Assembly (NCBI GenBank): GCA_002688965.1
Contig: NZEE01000015.1
Location: 1,334 to 8,208 of the forward strand
Direction: 5' to 3'
Source: an archaeon
GTDB taxonomy: Archaea; Aenigmatarchaeota; Aenigmatarchaeia; GW2011-AR5; GCA-2688965
DNA: 6,875 bases
Every line of letters starts with the position of its first letter. The stretch's first letter is position 1. Positions 1-4,654 of the stretch are shown here, in pieces. The notes under the pieces are model-generated. The model was not told the DNA's origin. It searched no databases and was given only the letters and a program-made list of their open reading frames with translations. Made by a program: the position numbers and the translations under genes.

Positions 1-193
1 ATGCATTTTGTATAATAGAAAACACGGTATTTTCTGTACCTTCAGGCATAAATTTTGGATTCAATGTACAACGCATATGTCTTATGCTTTTATCTCCAGT
101 CCGTTTAATAAAATCAATATTAACCATACCTGCGGTGAGCATGTTGATTGCATCGTCCATTGAGTCAAAGTTATTTTTTGAAGTTATTGCCAT
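1..193 (-). CDS. WYL_2/DUF2693-like SH3-barrel small protein, C-terminally cut by the window edge
   Basis: About 64 residues are readable from the ATG at 193; the frame stays open to base 1, so the C terminus is missing. The text contains NMLTAGMVNIDF followed by RHMRCTLNPKFMPEGTEN. This fits the layout of the phage WYL_2 (DUF2693) family as I know it: a short helix ending in L-x-x-G, a beta hairpin, then a T-L-N/x-P-E signature; the family is predicted to adopt an Sm-like SH3 barrel. The usual second half, an aromatic-rich strand with a W-R/Q-S/T segment, would lie beyond the window. The gene starts 2 nt after the stop of the 57-aa gene and has no clear Shine-Dalgarno, so translation is probably coupled. 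It resembles the product encoded at 1757-2068. Molecular role unknown. The coding call is firm; the family call is fairly confident. Confidence 0.75.
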   Translation of the reverse strand, partial: MAITSKNNFDSMDDAINMLTAGMVNIDFIKRTGDKSIRHMRCTLNPKFMPEGTENTVFSIIQNA

Positions 194-195
194 GT

Positions 196-369
196 TTATA
201 TTCCCAACTCATCTATAGTTTTTCTAATTCTATTTCTAACAGTTTTTCTATTTTTCTTTGAGTCGTGTGTTTTTGTTCCCCATGTTTTAGCACGATTTCT
301 GGGTGTGCCAAAAATATCCCTATCTCCGTTATAGGAATATCTTTTTTTATTTTTTTGTTTCCTAATCAT
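196..369 (-). CDS. 57-aa very basic small protein
   Basis: An ATG at 369 opens a 57-codon frame ending in TAA at 196-198, in a gap that would otherwise be unexplained between the kinase-like gene and the partial WYL_2-type gene. An in-frame TAG lies three codons upstream and there is no internal ATG, so the start is well fixed. The product is rich in Lys, Arg and Asn: a basic N terminus, a central DIFGTPRNRAKTWGT segment, then a basic helix ending in IDELGI. This charge pattern would suit nucleic-acid binding, but no family is recognised. The Shine-Dalgarno is poor. It lies 43 nt after the kinase-like gene and 2 nt before the next start. The IFGT tetrapeptide also occurs near the C terminus of the kinase-like protein next door. 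Coding is supported by position, compactness and the tight junction. Confidence 0.65.
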   Translation of the reverse strand: MIRKQKNKKRYSYNGDRDIFGTPRNRAKTWGTKTHDSKKNRKTVRNRIRKTIDELGI

Positions 370-412
370 ATGATTCTATTGTAGTGGAAAGAAATTAAAA
401 ATCAATAAGTAA

Positions 413-1330
413 TTATCGTATTTTTTTTCTTTTTCCTCGACTAACATCTGATTCTTGTTCTTGGCCAGTTCCAAATATGTTTTTGTTGGTTAATGTTCTC
501 GGTGCGTTCTTCATTATCCAATCGAATGCAAGGTCTTGAAGACCAGAACTCGTTGTCATGGCTCTTCCTGGTTCTTTCATTGTAAGATATGAAAAGTCTT
601 TTACAACCATTGTGTCTTTATTCTTGCCAGTTTTTATAGGATTTCCCTTTCGGTCTGTATAGAATACTGTATTCTTTTTACCACCAAGAATAATATATAC
701 TCCGCCATTTATTCCTCTGGGTGTACCTCTTTTAATAAAATTAAACATTGTTGAAGCGGCACCTTCGTGTGTCTGTAGCATTATATCTTCTGGAACAACT
801 CTACCTCTTTTTGGGTCACGATTTTGTTGAATTGCAACAGAGTAATTAGTTAGTACCCAAATAATATTGATGTTTTTTGTATCATATCCAGCAGCCAATA
901 ATGACGGAAGTATATCTGTAATACTGTTTTTGTCTTTGAGTGTTATGTCAAACAGTATGTTGGGTAGGATTCCCTGTCGTGCGTTTGAAAGCAATGAATT
1001 GAGAGTCTTCTCCTTGACACCCTTATTTTGAATCCACTTGTGTAGTTTGAATGCATCTTTAGGTTTTCTCAGGTCAAGTCCACGAATCTCTGGGTATTTC
1101 TTTTTTAATTGTGCCAATTTAAGAAAAGATTTTTTCCATTCATCAACATCACGAATTTTGAATTTACTACCTTCCATGAAATTGGTGATTGCGAAACCCT
1201 TTCCAGAACCCGCACCACCTGCCATGAAAACAATTTGTCCATACTTCTTGCCTTTGCCAATTATAATTTGCTTCTCTATTAGGGTTAGAAGTTCTTTTTG
1301 TTCTCTGATGTATTGAATAAATGATTTCAT
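413..1330 (-). CDS. P-loop kinase-like protein (adenylate-kinase/zeta-toxin-like Walker A)
   Basis: This 305-aa protein probably binds and transfers phosphate from a nucleoside triphosphate to an unknown acceptor. After a charged N-terminal helix, strand IVFMAG leads into a Walker A loop GGAGSGKG at about 38-45, the GxGKG form seen in adenylate kinases and zeta-like kinases. DVDEW at 61-65 sits where such kinases hold a substrate-binding Asp. ILFDIT at 125-130 and IIWVLTN at 156-162 look like the next core strands. An Arg-rich stretch, NRDPKRGRVVP at 170-180, resembles a lid that closes on phosphate. A later segment (about 207-270) is strand-rich and unassigned, and the last 20 residues are basic. 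No antitoxin-like partner is adjacent: upstream is a 66-aa acidic protein 14 nt away. The start lacks a clear Shine-Dalgarno. Kinase fold is confident; substrate and role are not known. Confidence 0.85.
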   Translation of the reverse strand: MKSFIQYIREQKELLTLIEKQIIIGKGKKYGQIVFMAGGAGSGKGFAITNFMEGSKFKIRDVDEWKKSFLKLAQLKKKYPEIRGLDLRKPKDAFKLHKWIQNKGVKEKTLNSLLSNARQGILPNILFDITLKDKNSITDILPSLLAAGYDTKNINIIWVLTNYSVAIQQNRDPKRGRVVPEDIMLQTHEGAASTMFNFIKRGTPRGINGGVYIILGGKKNTVFYTDRKGNPIKTGKNKDTMVVKDFSYLTMKEPGRAMTTSSGLQDLAFDWIMKNAPRTLTNKNIFGTGQEQESDVSRGKRKKIR

Positions 1331-1344
1331 ACACTATGTATTGT

Positions 1345-1545
1345 TTACCAGTCCTCTAATACCCATGTACCGTACACGAATTCGTGTTTTAATGTGTGGT
1401 CGTTTCCGTTTTTGTCTTCTACCATAACATAATCATGACCATAATCACGAAGAGTGGCAAGGAATCCGTTCATTCCATTATTAGCCGTAACATATACTTC
1501 TTCATCCATATAGTCTTCCCATTTTTCGTTGTCTAATAATCCCAT
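1345..1545 (-). CDS. 66-aa acidic small protein, possibly Sm/SH3-like
   Basis: A compact acidic protein with very few basic residues. A short helical N terminus (about 1-14) is followed by what read as successive short strands: EVYVTA, NGFLATLRDY, HDYVMVED, DHTLKHEFVYG, WVLEDW. The pattern G-F-L-A-x-L-R-x(2)-G-x(2)-Y-V-x-V-E-D, then a short turn and another strand, recalls Sm-like or other small five-stranded barrels. That is a reading of pattern only; no family is recognised. Translation is well supported: the Shine-Dalgarno TAGGAGA lies 7-10 nt before the ATG and overlaps the TAG stop of the preceding 66-aa gene, so the two are likely coupled. The kinase-like gene begins 14 nt further on. 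Confidence 0.8.
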   Translation of the reverse strand: MGLLDNEKWEDYMDEEVYVTANNGMNGFLATLRDYGHDYVMVEDKNGNDHTLKHEFVYGTWVLEDW

Positions 1546-1554
1546 AACTTTCTC

Positions 1555-1755
1555 CTATTCGTCCCAAGGTTTATTTTTTGGATGTCGTGGATGCATATGT
1601 CCATCATTTGTAAATTCCCCCACGAGCCAGTTCGCAAATGCTTCTTTATATTCTTCCCAACTTTCAGAATTTTCATAAGTTCCGTACACACGGAATTCCT
1701 TACAAAACGCCTCATCCAATCTGTTTTCTATGTATTCAGAAAGTGGTGCAAACAT
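1555..1755 (-). CDS. 66-aa hypothetical protein
   Basis: The frame begins 1 nt after the TAA of the WYL_2-type gene (TAA-G-ATG), preceded by a modest AGAAGAATAAG Shine-Dalgarno region. It ends in a TAG that is itself part of the next gene's Shine-Dalgarno. The first 48 residues look helical and acidic (LSEYIENRLDEAF, then SWEEYKEAFANWLVGEF). The tail is short, His/Pro/Lys-rich and probably disordered, ending HPRHPKNKPWDE. No signal peptide, membrane segment or known family is seen. Two other frames over the same DNA, one per strand, are weaker alternatives with no ribosome site or junction support. Function unknown; coding is well supported by spacing on both sides. Confidence 0.78.
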   Translation of the reverse strand: MFAPLSEYIENRLDEAFCKEFRVYGTYENSESWEEYKEAFANWLVGEFTNDGHMHPRHPKNKPWDE

Positions 1756-1756
1756 C

Positions 1757-2068
1757 TTATTCTTCTATAATTTCAAGAAGATATTCTTCTGATGCTTGTA
1801 GTTTATTTTCGTTTGAAGGACTTCCAATGCCAGTGAGTTGTTCTATATCAATAATAGAATTAATACTAATCGTCTGCCATTCCTCTTCTGCTACATTGAA
1901 TACTTGTATAACACCCTTTAATTCAATATTGGTAGAATCATATTCAGGAAGATGATTTGTTGATAGCGTTGCAGAAATTTTATATTCTACTGAATGTTCA
2001 TCAACAACAGTAACCTCGCAGATTCCACTCTTAAGTTTTTGTTTGATTTCAATTTCGTTATGCGCCAT
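1757..2068 (-). CDS. WYL_2/DUF2693-like SH3-barrel small protein
   Basis: This 103-aa acidic protein follows the layout of the phage WYL_2 family: a short N-terminal helix ending in LKSGICEV (12-19), a strand pair, the signature ISATLSTNHLPE at about 31-42, then a strand IQVFNVA, W64 and the segment QTISINSIIDIEQL. The family usually has a W-R-S-F-type segment at this point, so the W-Q-T-I here is a divergent version. The last 25 residues are acidic and probably flexible. The start has a good Shine-Dalgarno, AAGGA with a 6-nt spacer, and overlaps the end of the preceding gene by 11 nt. It appears to be a diverged paralogue of the partial gene at 1-193. The fold call is fairly confident; no function is known to me beyond the fold. 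Confidence 0.8.
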   Translation of the reverse strand: MAHNEIEIKQKLKSGICEVTVVDEHSVEYKISATLSTNHLPEYDSTNIELKGVIQVFNVAEEEWQTISINSIIDIEQLTGIGSPSNENKLQASEEYLLEIIEE

Positions 2069-2393
2069 AATAATTCCTTATCTTATCCATATATGCAGGA
2101 CCATATTGTCCAATAAAAAGTAGTGGGTTTTCATCAAAGATGTTTCCACGATTGTTCTTTGCAGGTTTACTCCATCCCGCAGGTTTGAGTATATCACCAT
2201 TTGACTTTTCTACAAATCCCCACACTGTGCGTGAATTGCTACCATTACCAACATCTTCTGCAATTATCTTAATATACTTACTACCCTTCTTGGTAGTTAG
2301 TTTAGTTCCCCAAGAGTAGTTACGCATACCTTCGTCTACTATCTTCTGGCATCCTTCTAAAAATTCGTCAAACTTCTTTTCAAAATCATTCAT
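2058..2393 (-). CDS. 111-aa phage protein with SRTVWGF/GDILKPAGW/PAKNNRGNI motif
   Basis: A helical N terminus (about 1-25) leads into a strand-rich core: KYIKIIAED, SRTVWGFVEKSNGDILKPAGW at about 54-74 and KPAKNNRGNIF at 77-86. I recognise this core as one that recurs in small uncharacterised phage proteins, in the form S-R-[ST]-V-x-x-F-[IV]-[DE]-x2-x-G-D-[IV]-x-K-[PA]-x-x-W-x-x-P-A-K-x-x-R-G-N. It reads like a compact beta domain with a basic face, but I know of no assigned function. The C-terminal 25 residues end in a Tyr-rich helix, YMDKIRNYYGA. Shine-Dalgarno AAGGA sits 7 nt before the ATG. The start is 1 nt after the TAA of the preceding gene, and the 3' end overlaps the next gene by 11 nt. 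Confidence 0.83.
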   Translation of the reverse strand: MNDFEKKFDEFLEGCQKIVDEGMRNYSWGTKLTTKKGSKYIKIIAEDVGNGSNSRTVWGFVEKSNGDILKPAGWSKPAKNNRGNIFDENPLLFIGQYGPAYMDKIRNYYGA

Positions 2394-2394
2394 G

Positions 2395-2781
2395 TTATTT
2401 TCCTTCTTTCATATAGTCTATAAGAAATTCTTCAATGTGTTGTGGTATTGCCGTTCCATTTACCGTTCTAGTTCGGGATTTTATATAGTTCATGCTGTCG
2501 CCACGAGACTTTGTTCTGGGAGTTCCCTGAAGATAATCTTCTACTTCTGATACTTCGTATCCACCATGAGTTACCCATGCATTCCAATTTTCTCTTGCAT
2601 CTTCAATGCCCCATACTTCCGTATTGTCTTCGGGGTCTTTTATATCCCGATGTTGTCTACTCATTGGATTTACGAATGGTTCGCCATTGTGATAGGTTAT
2701 TACTTCCACCTGTGAATTATTACTCAATGGTCGAAAGTAGATTTCATAACAGGTTTCTTTGTTCCAGAGTTTATACATCAT
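2395..2781 (-). CDS. 128-aa protein with AR-x2-WN-x6-GY module
   Basis: The N-terminal half is strand-rich (YKLWN, CYEIYFRPL, QVEVITYHNG) and ends in the signature IEDARENWNAWVTHGGYEV, residues 59-77, with A62, R63, W66, N67, G74 and Y75. The same signature closes strand-rich segments in four other proteins of the window. The C-terminal 50 residues (TPRTKSRGDS and on) are basic and then helical, ending IEEFLIDYMKEGK. The first ATG overlaps the upstream TGA stop (ATGATG, 4-nt overlap), so re-initiation after the 157-aa gene is likely; a second ATG follows at once and would shorten the product by one residue. No known family is recognised and no function is assigned. Confidence 0.82.
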   Translation of the reverse strand: MMYKLWNKETCYEIYFRPLSNNSQVEVITYHNGEPFVNPMSRQHRDIKDPEDNTEVWGIEDARENWNAWVTHGGYEVSEVEDYLQGTPRTKSRGDSMNYIKSRTRTVNGTAIPQHIEEFLIDYMKEGK

Positions 2782-3251
2782 GAATCTAAATCCAAACCTT
2801 CAATACATGAATCATTCCTATAGTAACCTTCTTCTATACACTGACCCCAATAATGTCTTGCAGCCTCATAGGTAAAATTCAGCAATCCGTCATGTTGTTC
2901 ATTTTCAAATTCTATGACCGAAACTGTATTTCCGCCATATACCAGAAACACCTTCACCCATATTCCTGCATCATCGTGTTTATCACTAGAACGCAATGCA
3001 TAGACTTCTTTAGGTTTTGAGTTTGTTGGAATGTATGCGGGAGTGGTTTTATATGCAGACTTCTTACGAGTCGTATACCCTTTGTCCGATGCTATCTGTT
3101 TTTGCAATTTTTTTGCACGACCTTCTTGATTCAAAACTTTATAAAAAGCCTCAATCTTATCTGGTTTAACCATCTTCTTATATCGAGTACACAACTCATC
3201 GTCCGTCATGCTCTGTACTCGTTTATATTCGTGTAATTCTTTTGGATTCAT
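2778..3251 (-). CDS. 157-aa two-part protein with AR-x2-WG-x5-GY module
   Basis: Residues 1-55 are charged and helical (for example MTDDELCTRYKK and KIEAFYKVLNQEGRAKKL). Residues 56-80 form a basic, Pro/Thr-rich linker. Residues 81-145 are strand-rich (EVYALRSS, IWVKVFLVYGG, TVSVIEFEN) and close with YEAARHYWGQCIEEGYY, carrying A131, R132, W135, G142 and Y143. In the signature Asn is replaced by Gly at 136. The two-part build suggests the shared module was joined to an unrelated helical domain. The start overlaps the preceding stop as ATGA, and its own stop overlaps the next start the same way, so it is translated as part of a tightly coupled set. No known family; function unknown. Confidence 0.83.
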   Translation of the reverse strand: MNPKELHEYKRVQSMTDDELCTRYKKMVKPDKIEAFYKVLNQEGRAKKLQKQIASDKGYTTRKKSAYKTTPAYIPTNSKPKEVYALRSSDKHDDAGIWVKVFLVYGGNTVSVIEFENEQHDGLLNFTYEAARHYWGQCIEEGYYRNDSCIEGLDLDS

Positions 3252-3544
3252 TTATCATCTTTCTCATCTGATGGTGGTTCAATATCATGAACAGCCGCAG
3301 CAATCCCAGTGATAGTAGGTTCGGCTGAATATGTCTGTGCGCCATGGCCAGGTTCTGTAACAAAACTGTTTTCAAATGCCACAATATACTTCACAAGTTT
3401 CTCACGAAACATCCAAAGTTCTTCCAAATCATCTGTAGAGATATCATCTGCGAAAACTTTCGTTTCACGATACTCATCAGATTCGGCAAACATCCTATCT
3501 AATAGGTTTACTAAAGTCTCTGCTTGGTATTTGTTAATGTTCAT
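3248..3544 (-). CDS. 98-aa acidic helical protein
   Basis: The first 62 residues look alpha-helical and acidic (YQAETLVNLLDRMFAESDEY, then DDLEELWMFREKLVKYIVAFENS). A low-complexity tail follows, rich in Pro, Ala, Thr and Glu and ending in the strongly charged EPPSDEKDDK, likely disordered. No signal peptide, membrane segment or known domain is visible. The start overlaps the previous gene by 11 nt and has AAAGG about 10 nt upstream. Its TGA overlaps the next ATG (ATGA). The helical acidic build would suit an adaptor or a protein that mimics or binds a basic surface, but that is speculation. No family recognised. Confidence 0.8.
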   Translation of the reverse strand: MNINKYQAETLVNLLDRMFAESDEYRETKVFADDISTDDLEELWMFREKLVKYIVAFENSFVTEPGHGAQTYSAEPTITGIAAAVHDIEPPSDEKDDK

Positions 3545-3722
3545 GTAAATTATGCCTTTCTGCGAATGTGTTCATCCATTCTATTAAGATGTCTTTTGAA
3601 TCTGATTCATCCATTCCAAATACTACTTGGATATATGGTACTGCGCCAAACATATTAGTTTTGCCAGATTCTCTAAGTTTATCAAGGTAATTAAAAATTG
3701 TTTGTCTTCGTGCGTCTGTCAT
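3534..3722 (-). CDS. 62-aa conserved small phage protein (TNMFGAVPY type)
   Basis: A small helical protein with an N-terminal helix (RQTIFNYLDKLRESG), the central segment TNMFGAVPYIQVVFG at about 22-36, and a second helical stretch DSKDILIEWMNTF. I recognise the arrangement helix-SG-x-TNMFGA-x-PY-[IL]-x-x-x-F-G, then a helix with W-M, as a recurrent small protein of marine and other phages whose function is not established. The start lies 15 nt after the mature 3' end of the tRNA-Cys gene and lacks a good Shine-Dalgarno. If the co-transcript is cut at the tRNA, this gene would be left with a very short leader. The end overlaps the following gene by 11 nt. Confidence 0.82.
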   Translation of the reverse strand: MTDARRQTIFNYLDKLRESGKTNMFGAVPYIQVVFGMDESDSKDILIEWMNTFAERHNLHEH

Positions 3723-3737
3723 TTTGTCAGTTCTTAA

Positions 3738-3811
3738 AGAGCGAGGTGGGATTCAAACCCACGAATAACGGATTTGCAATCCGTCCCCTTAGTTCTCTTG
3801 GGTACTCGCCC
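3738..3811 (-). tRNA. tRNA-Cys (anticodon GCA)
   Basis: The minus strand folds into a full cloverleaf of 74 nt. The acceptor stem GGGCGAG/CTCGCTC has 7 pairs, one of them G-U. The D stem is CCC/GGG. The anticodon stem ACGGA/TCCGT carries loop TTGCAAA, giving anticodon GCA and so decoding UGC and UGU. The variable loop is TATTC. The T stem GTGGG/CCCAC has loop TTTGAAT. The discriminator base is U73, the main identity element for bacterial cysteinyl-tRNA synthetase, which supports the Cys call independently of the anticodon. The 3' CCA is not encoded, so a host CCA-adding enzyme would be needed. The D loop has A19 in place of G19 and the T loop has U56 in place of C56, which would restore a tertiary pair. 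It lies 3 nt after a protein gene and 15 nt before the next. Confidence 0.93.
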
Positions 3812-3814
3812 ATG

Positions 3815-3946
3815 TTATTTGTACCGATTTCCTGATTTGCATGTTATAATAACAAGTGTAATTATACCACAGATTATAAAACCTATCAACACGCCTCCAA
3901 GAAAATCATTGGAATTATTTGACATATGGCTGTATTGTTCAATCAT
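3815..3946 (-). CDS. 43-aa single-span membrane protein
   Basis: The ATG at 3946 overlaps the TGA stop of the 84-aa gene (ATGA), and the frame runs 43 codons to TAA at 3815-3817, just 3 nt before the tRNA-Cys 5' end. The N-terminal 14 residues are polar (MIEQYSHMSNNSND). Residues 15-36 form one hydrophobic span with small Gly-rich steps, FLGGVLIGFIICGIITLVIITC. The short tail KSGNRYK is basic, which by the positive-inside rule predicts N-out, C-in. AGAAGG lies about 12 nt upstream. It could be an inner-membrane effector, a regulator or a holin-like small protein, but it is shorter than usual holins and no lysis gene is nearby. No family recognised. Junctions on both sides and the clean membrane span support a real gene. 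Confidence 0.75.
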   Translation of the reverse strand: MIEQYSHMSNNSNDFLGGVLIGFIICGIITLVIITCKSGNRYK

Positions 3947-4197
3947 ATTTTTTGCCAACCTTCTTTGATTTTCGCATTCCAAATTCTTCTTGCACGCTTT
4001 ATGCCAGTTCGGTGGTGTTTGTTTGTTATTTTTCCGTCTGTCAATGAACGATGTGTTGCACCATCTGAATATAGAATGGTAACGATTCCACTGTCATCTG
4101 TTTTATCGTCAGGAATAAATTCCATTGTGCCATTTGTTTTGTGTTTAAGACAATATGATGTTGGTTTGTTATTCATTTTTTGTTCAACCTTTTTCAT
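3943..4197 (-). CDS. 84-aa protein ending in AR-x2-WN-x5-GW module
   Basis: A basic small protein. Its first half has short polar strands (SYCLKHKTNG, MEFIPDD, IVTILYSDG). Its last 20 residues are the signature RTGIKRARRIWNAKIKEGW plus QKI, with A69, R70, W73, N74, G80 and W81. Here the shared signature is the very C terminus, so it seems to be the minimal form of the module. The first ATG has GGAG 9 nt upstream; a second ATG at codon 8 has AAGG further off and is less likely. It is the first gene after the double-hairpin intergenic region, so it probably heads the long gene run to the left. Its TGA overlaps the next ATG. No known family; function unknown. Confidence 0.82.
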   Translation of the reverse strand: MKKVEQKMNNKPTSYCLKHKTNGTMEFIPDDKTDDSGIVTILYSDGATHRSLTDGKITNKHHRTGIKRARRIWNAKIKEGWQKI

Positions 4198-4216
4198 GAT
4201 TTTTGGCTCCGCTATA

Positions 4217-4230
4217 TTTTGCTAGCAAAA
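4217..4230. repeat. Perfect 14-bp palindrome in the 4198-4300 gap
   Basis: TTTTGCTAGCAAAA reads identically on both strands. It sits 20 nt upstream of the start of the 84-aa gene, and its right arm is also the U-run and closing A-U pairs of the hairpin at 4227-4251. A perfect two-fold site at this spot could be an operator for a dimeric repressor or part of a folded leader. No matching promoter elements are clear around it. Confidence 0.5.
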
Positions 4231-4251
4231 GGAACACTAGGAGTCCCTTTT
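4227..4251 (-). terminator. Candidate intrinsic terminator or leader hairpin
   Basis: In the minus-strand transcript AAAAGGGACUC pairs with GUGUUCCUUUU across loop CUA: nine consecutive pairs including one G-U, a U-U mismatch, then one C-G. Four A-U pairs at the base give a U-run on the 3' side. It lies between the 83-aa gene (ending at 4301) and the 84-aa gene (starting at 4197). The U-run is short, so termination may be partial. On the plus strand the G-U pair becomes an A-C mismatch, which favours a role in the minus transcript. Confidence 0.5.
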
Positions 4252-4252
4252 T

Positions 4253-4283
4253 TGGTATATACTGTTTTGCACTGTATACACCA
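4253..4283 (-). repeat. Imperfect inverted repeat / RNA hairpin, 12-nt arms
   Basis: The arms TGGTATATACTG and CTGTATACACCA flank a 7-nt loop. In the minus-strand RNA ten consecutive pairs form, one of them G-U, then an A-A mismatch and a closing pair. It stands 1 nt away from the terminator-like hairpin at 4227-4251, so the two form a tandem structure in the gap between two gene blocks. It could be a repressor site in DNA or a processing or anti-decay element in RNA. Confidence 0.55.
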
Positions 4284-4300
4284 GAGAACCTTACATGCCA

Positions 4301-4552
4301 TCATGTCATGATAGATACTAGTTCATCATGTAGACGGTCGTAAGTACCAAATATGTACTCTTGCTCCACATCGCTAAATAGTTCTGGTGGCGTTGATTTC
4401 CTCATTTGCTCAATAACAACAATACCACCAAGAATGCATTCCATAATATCACTCCTATGGCAATATTGGACGGTGTTATCATCCAAATATGCATTGAGTT
4501 CGATTAATGATTCTAATACATCAGAGCATTGTGTTGTAGTTGTACTGTGCAT
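4301..4552 (-). CDS. 83-aa acidic orphan protein
   Basis: After a short polar start (MHSTTTTQCS) the protein is mostly helical and acidic: DVLESLIELNAYLDD, RSDIMECILGGIVVIEQM, then PPELFSDVEQEYIFGTYDRLHDEL. The ILGGIVVI stretch is hydrophobic but too short for a membrane span. The start has AAGGA with a 9-nt spacer. The gene stands alone, with about 100 nt of non-coding DNA on each side: a promoter-like region upstream and tandem hairpins downstream. It may therefore be transcribed as a single unit. No known family; function unknown. Confidence 0.78.
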   Translation of the reverse strand: MHSTTTTQCSDVLESLIELNAYLDDNTVQYCHRSDIMECILGGIVVIEQMRKSTPPELFSDVEQEYIFGTYDRLHDELVSIMT

Positions 4553-4579
4553 GTGTGTGATTCCTTTTTCTAATTGATA

Positions 4580-4608
4580 GTCATAACCGCTAAGTCATAC
4601 TATCTCAA
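4580..4608 (-). promoter_or_regulatory. Candidate sigma70-type promoter for the 83-aa gene
   Basis: On the minus strand TTGAGA (RC of 4603-4608) and TATGAC (RC of 4580-4585) are separated by exactly 17 nt, matching 5 of 6 and 4 of 6 consensus bases. The distance to the 83-aa start is suitable. A 6-bp inverted repeat, GATAGT/ACTATC at 4576-4581 and 4599-4604, brackets the spacer and a 7-bp direct repeat AGTCATA occurs at 4579 and 4593, both operator-like. A perfect TTGACA at 4635-4640 further upstream lacks a good -10. Confidence 0.4.
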
Positions 4609-4654
4609 CATCGTTTATCTTAGAGTGAAAACTATGTCAAACACTCGGCCAAGT

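Noticed and set aside
378..405. Promoter-like TTGATT-N16-TACAAT on the minus strand before the 57-aa gene
   Set aside because: The start of transcription would fall almost on the ATG, and the DNA is so AT-rich that such matches are expected by chance.
1038..1316. 92-codon plus-strand frame
   Set aside because: It is antisense to the kinase-like gene, including its P-loop, and has no junction or ribosome-site support.
1533..1715. 60-codon minus-strand frame
   Set aside because: It overlaps two better-supported 66-aa genes whose stop, Shine-Dalgarno and start interlock exactly.
4635..4640. Perfect TTGACA as a second promoter for the 83-aa gene
   Set aside because: No -10 box better than 3 of 6 lies 16-18 nt away.
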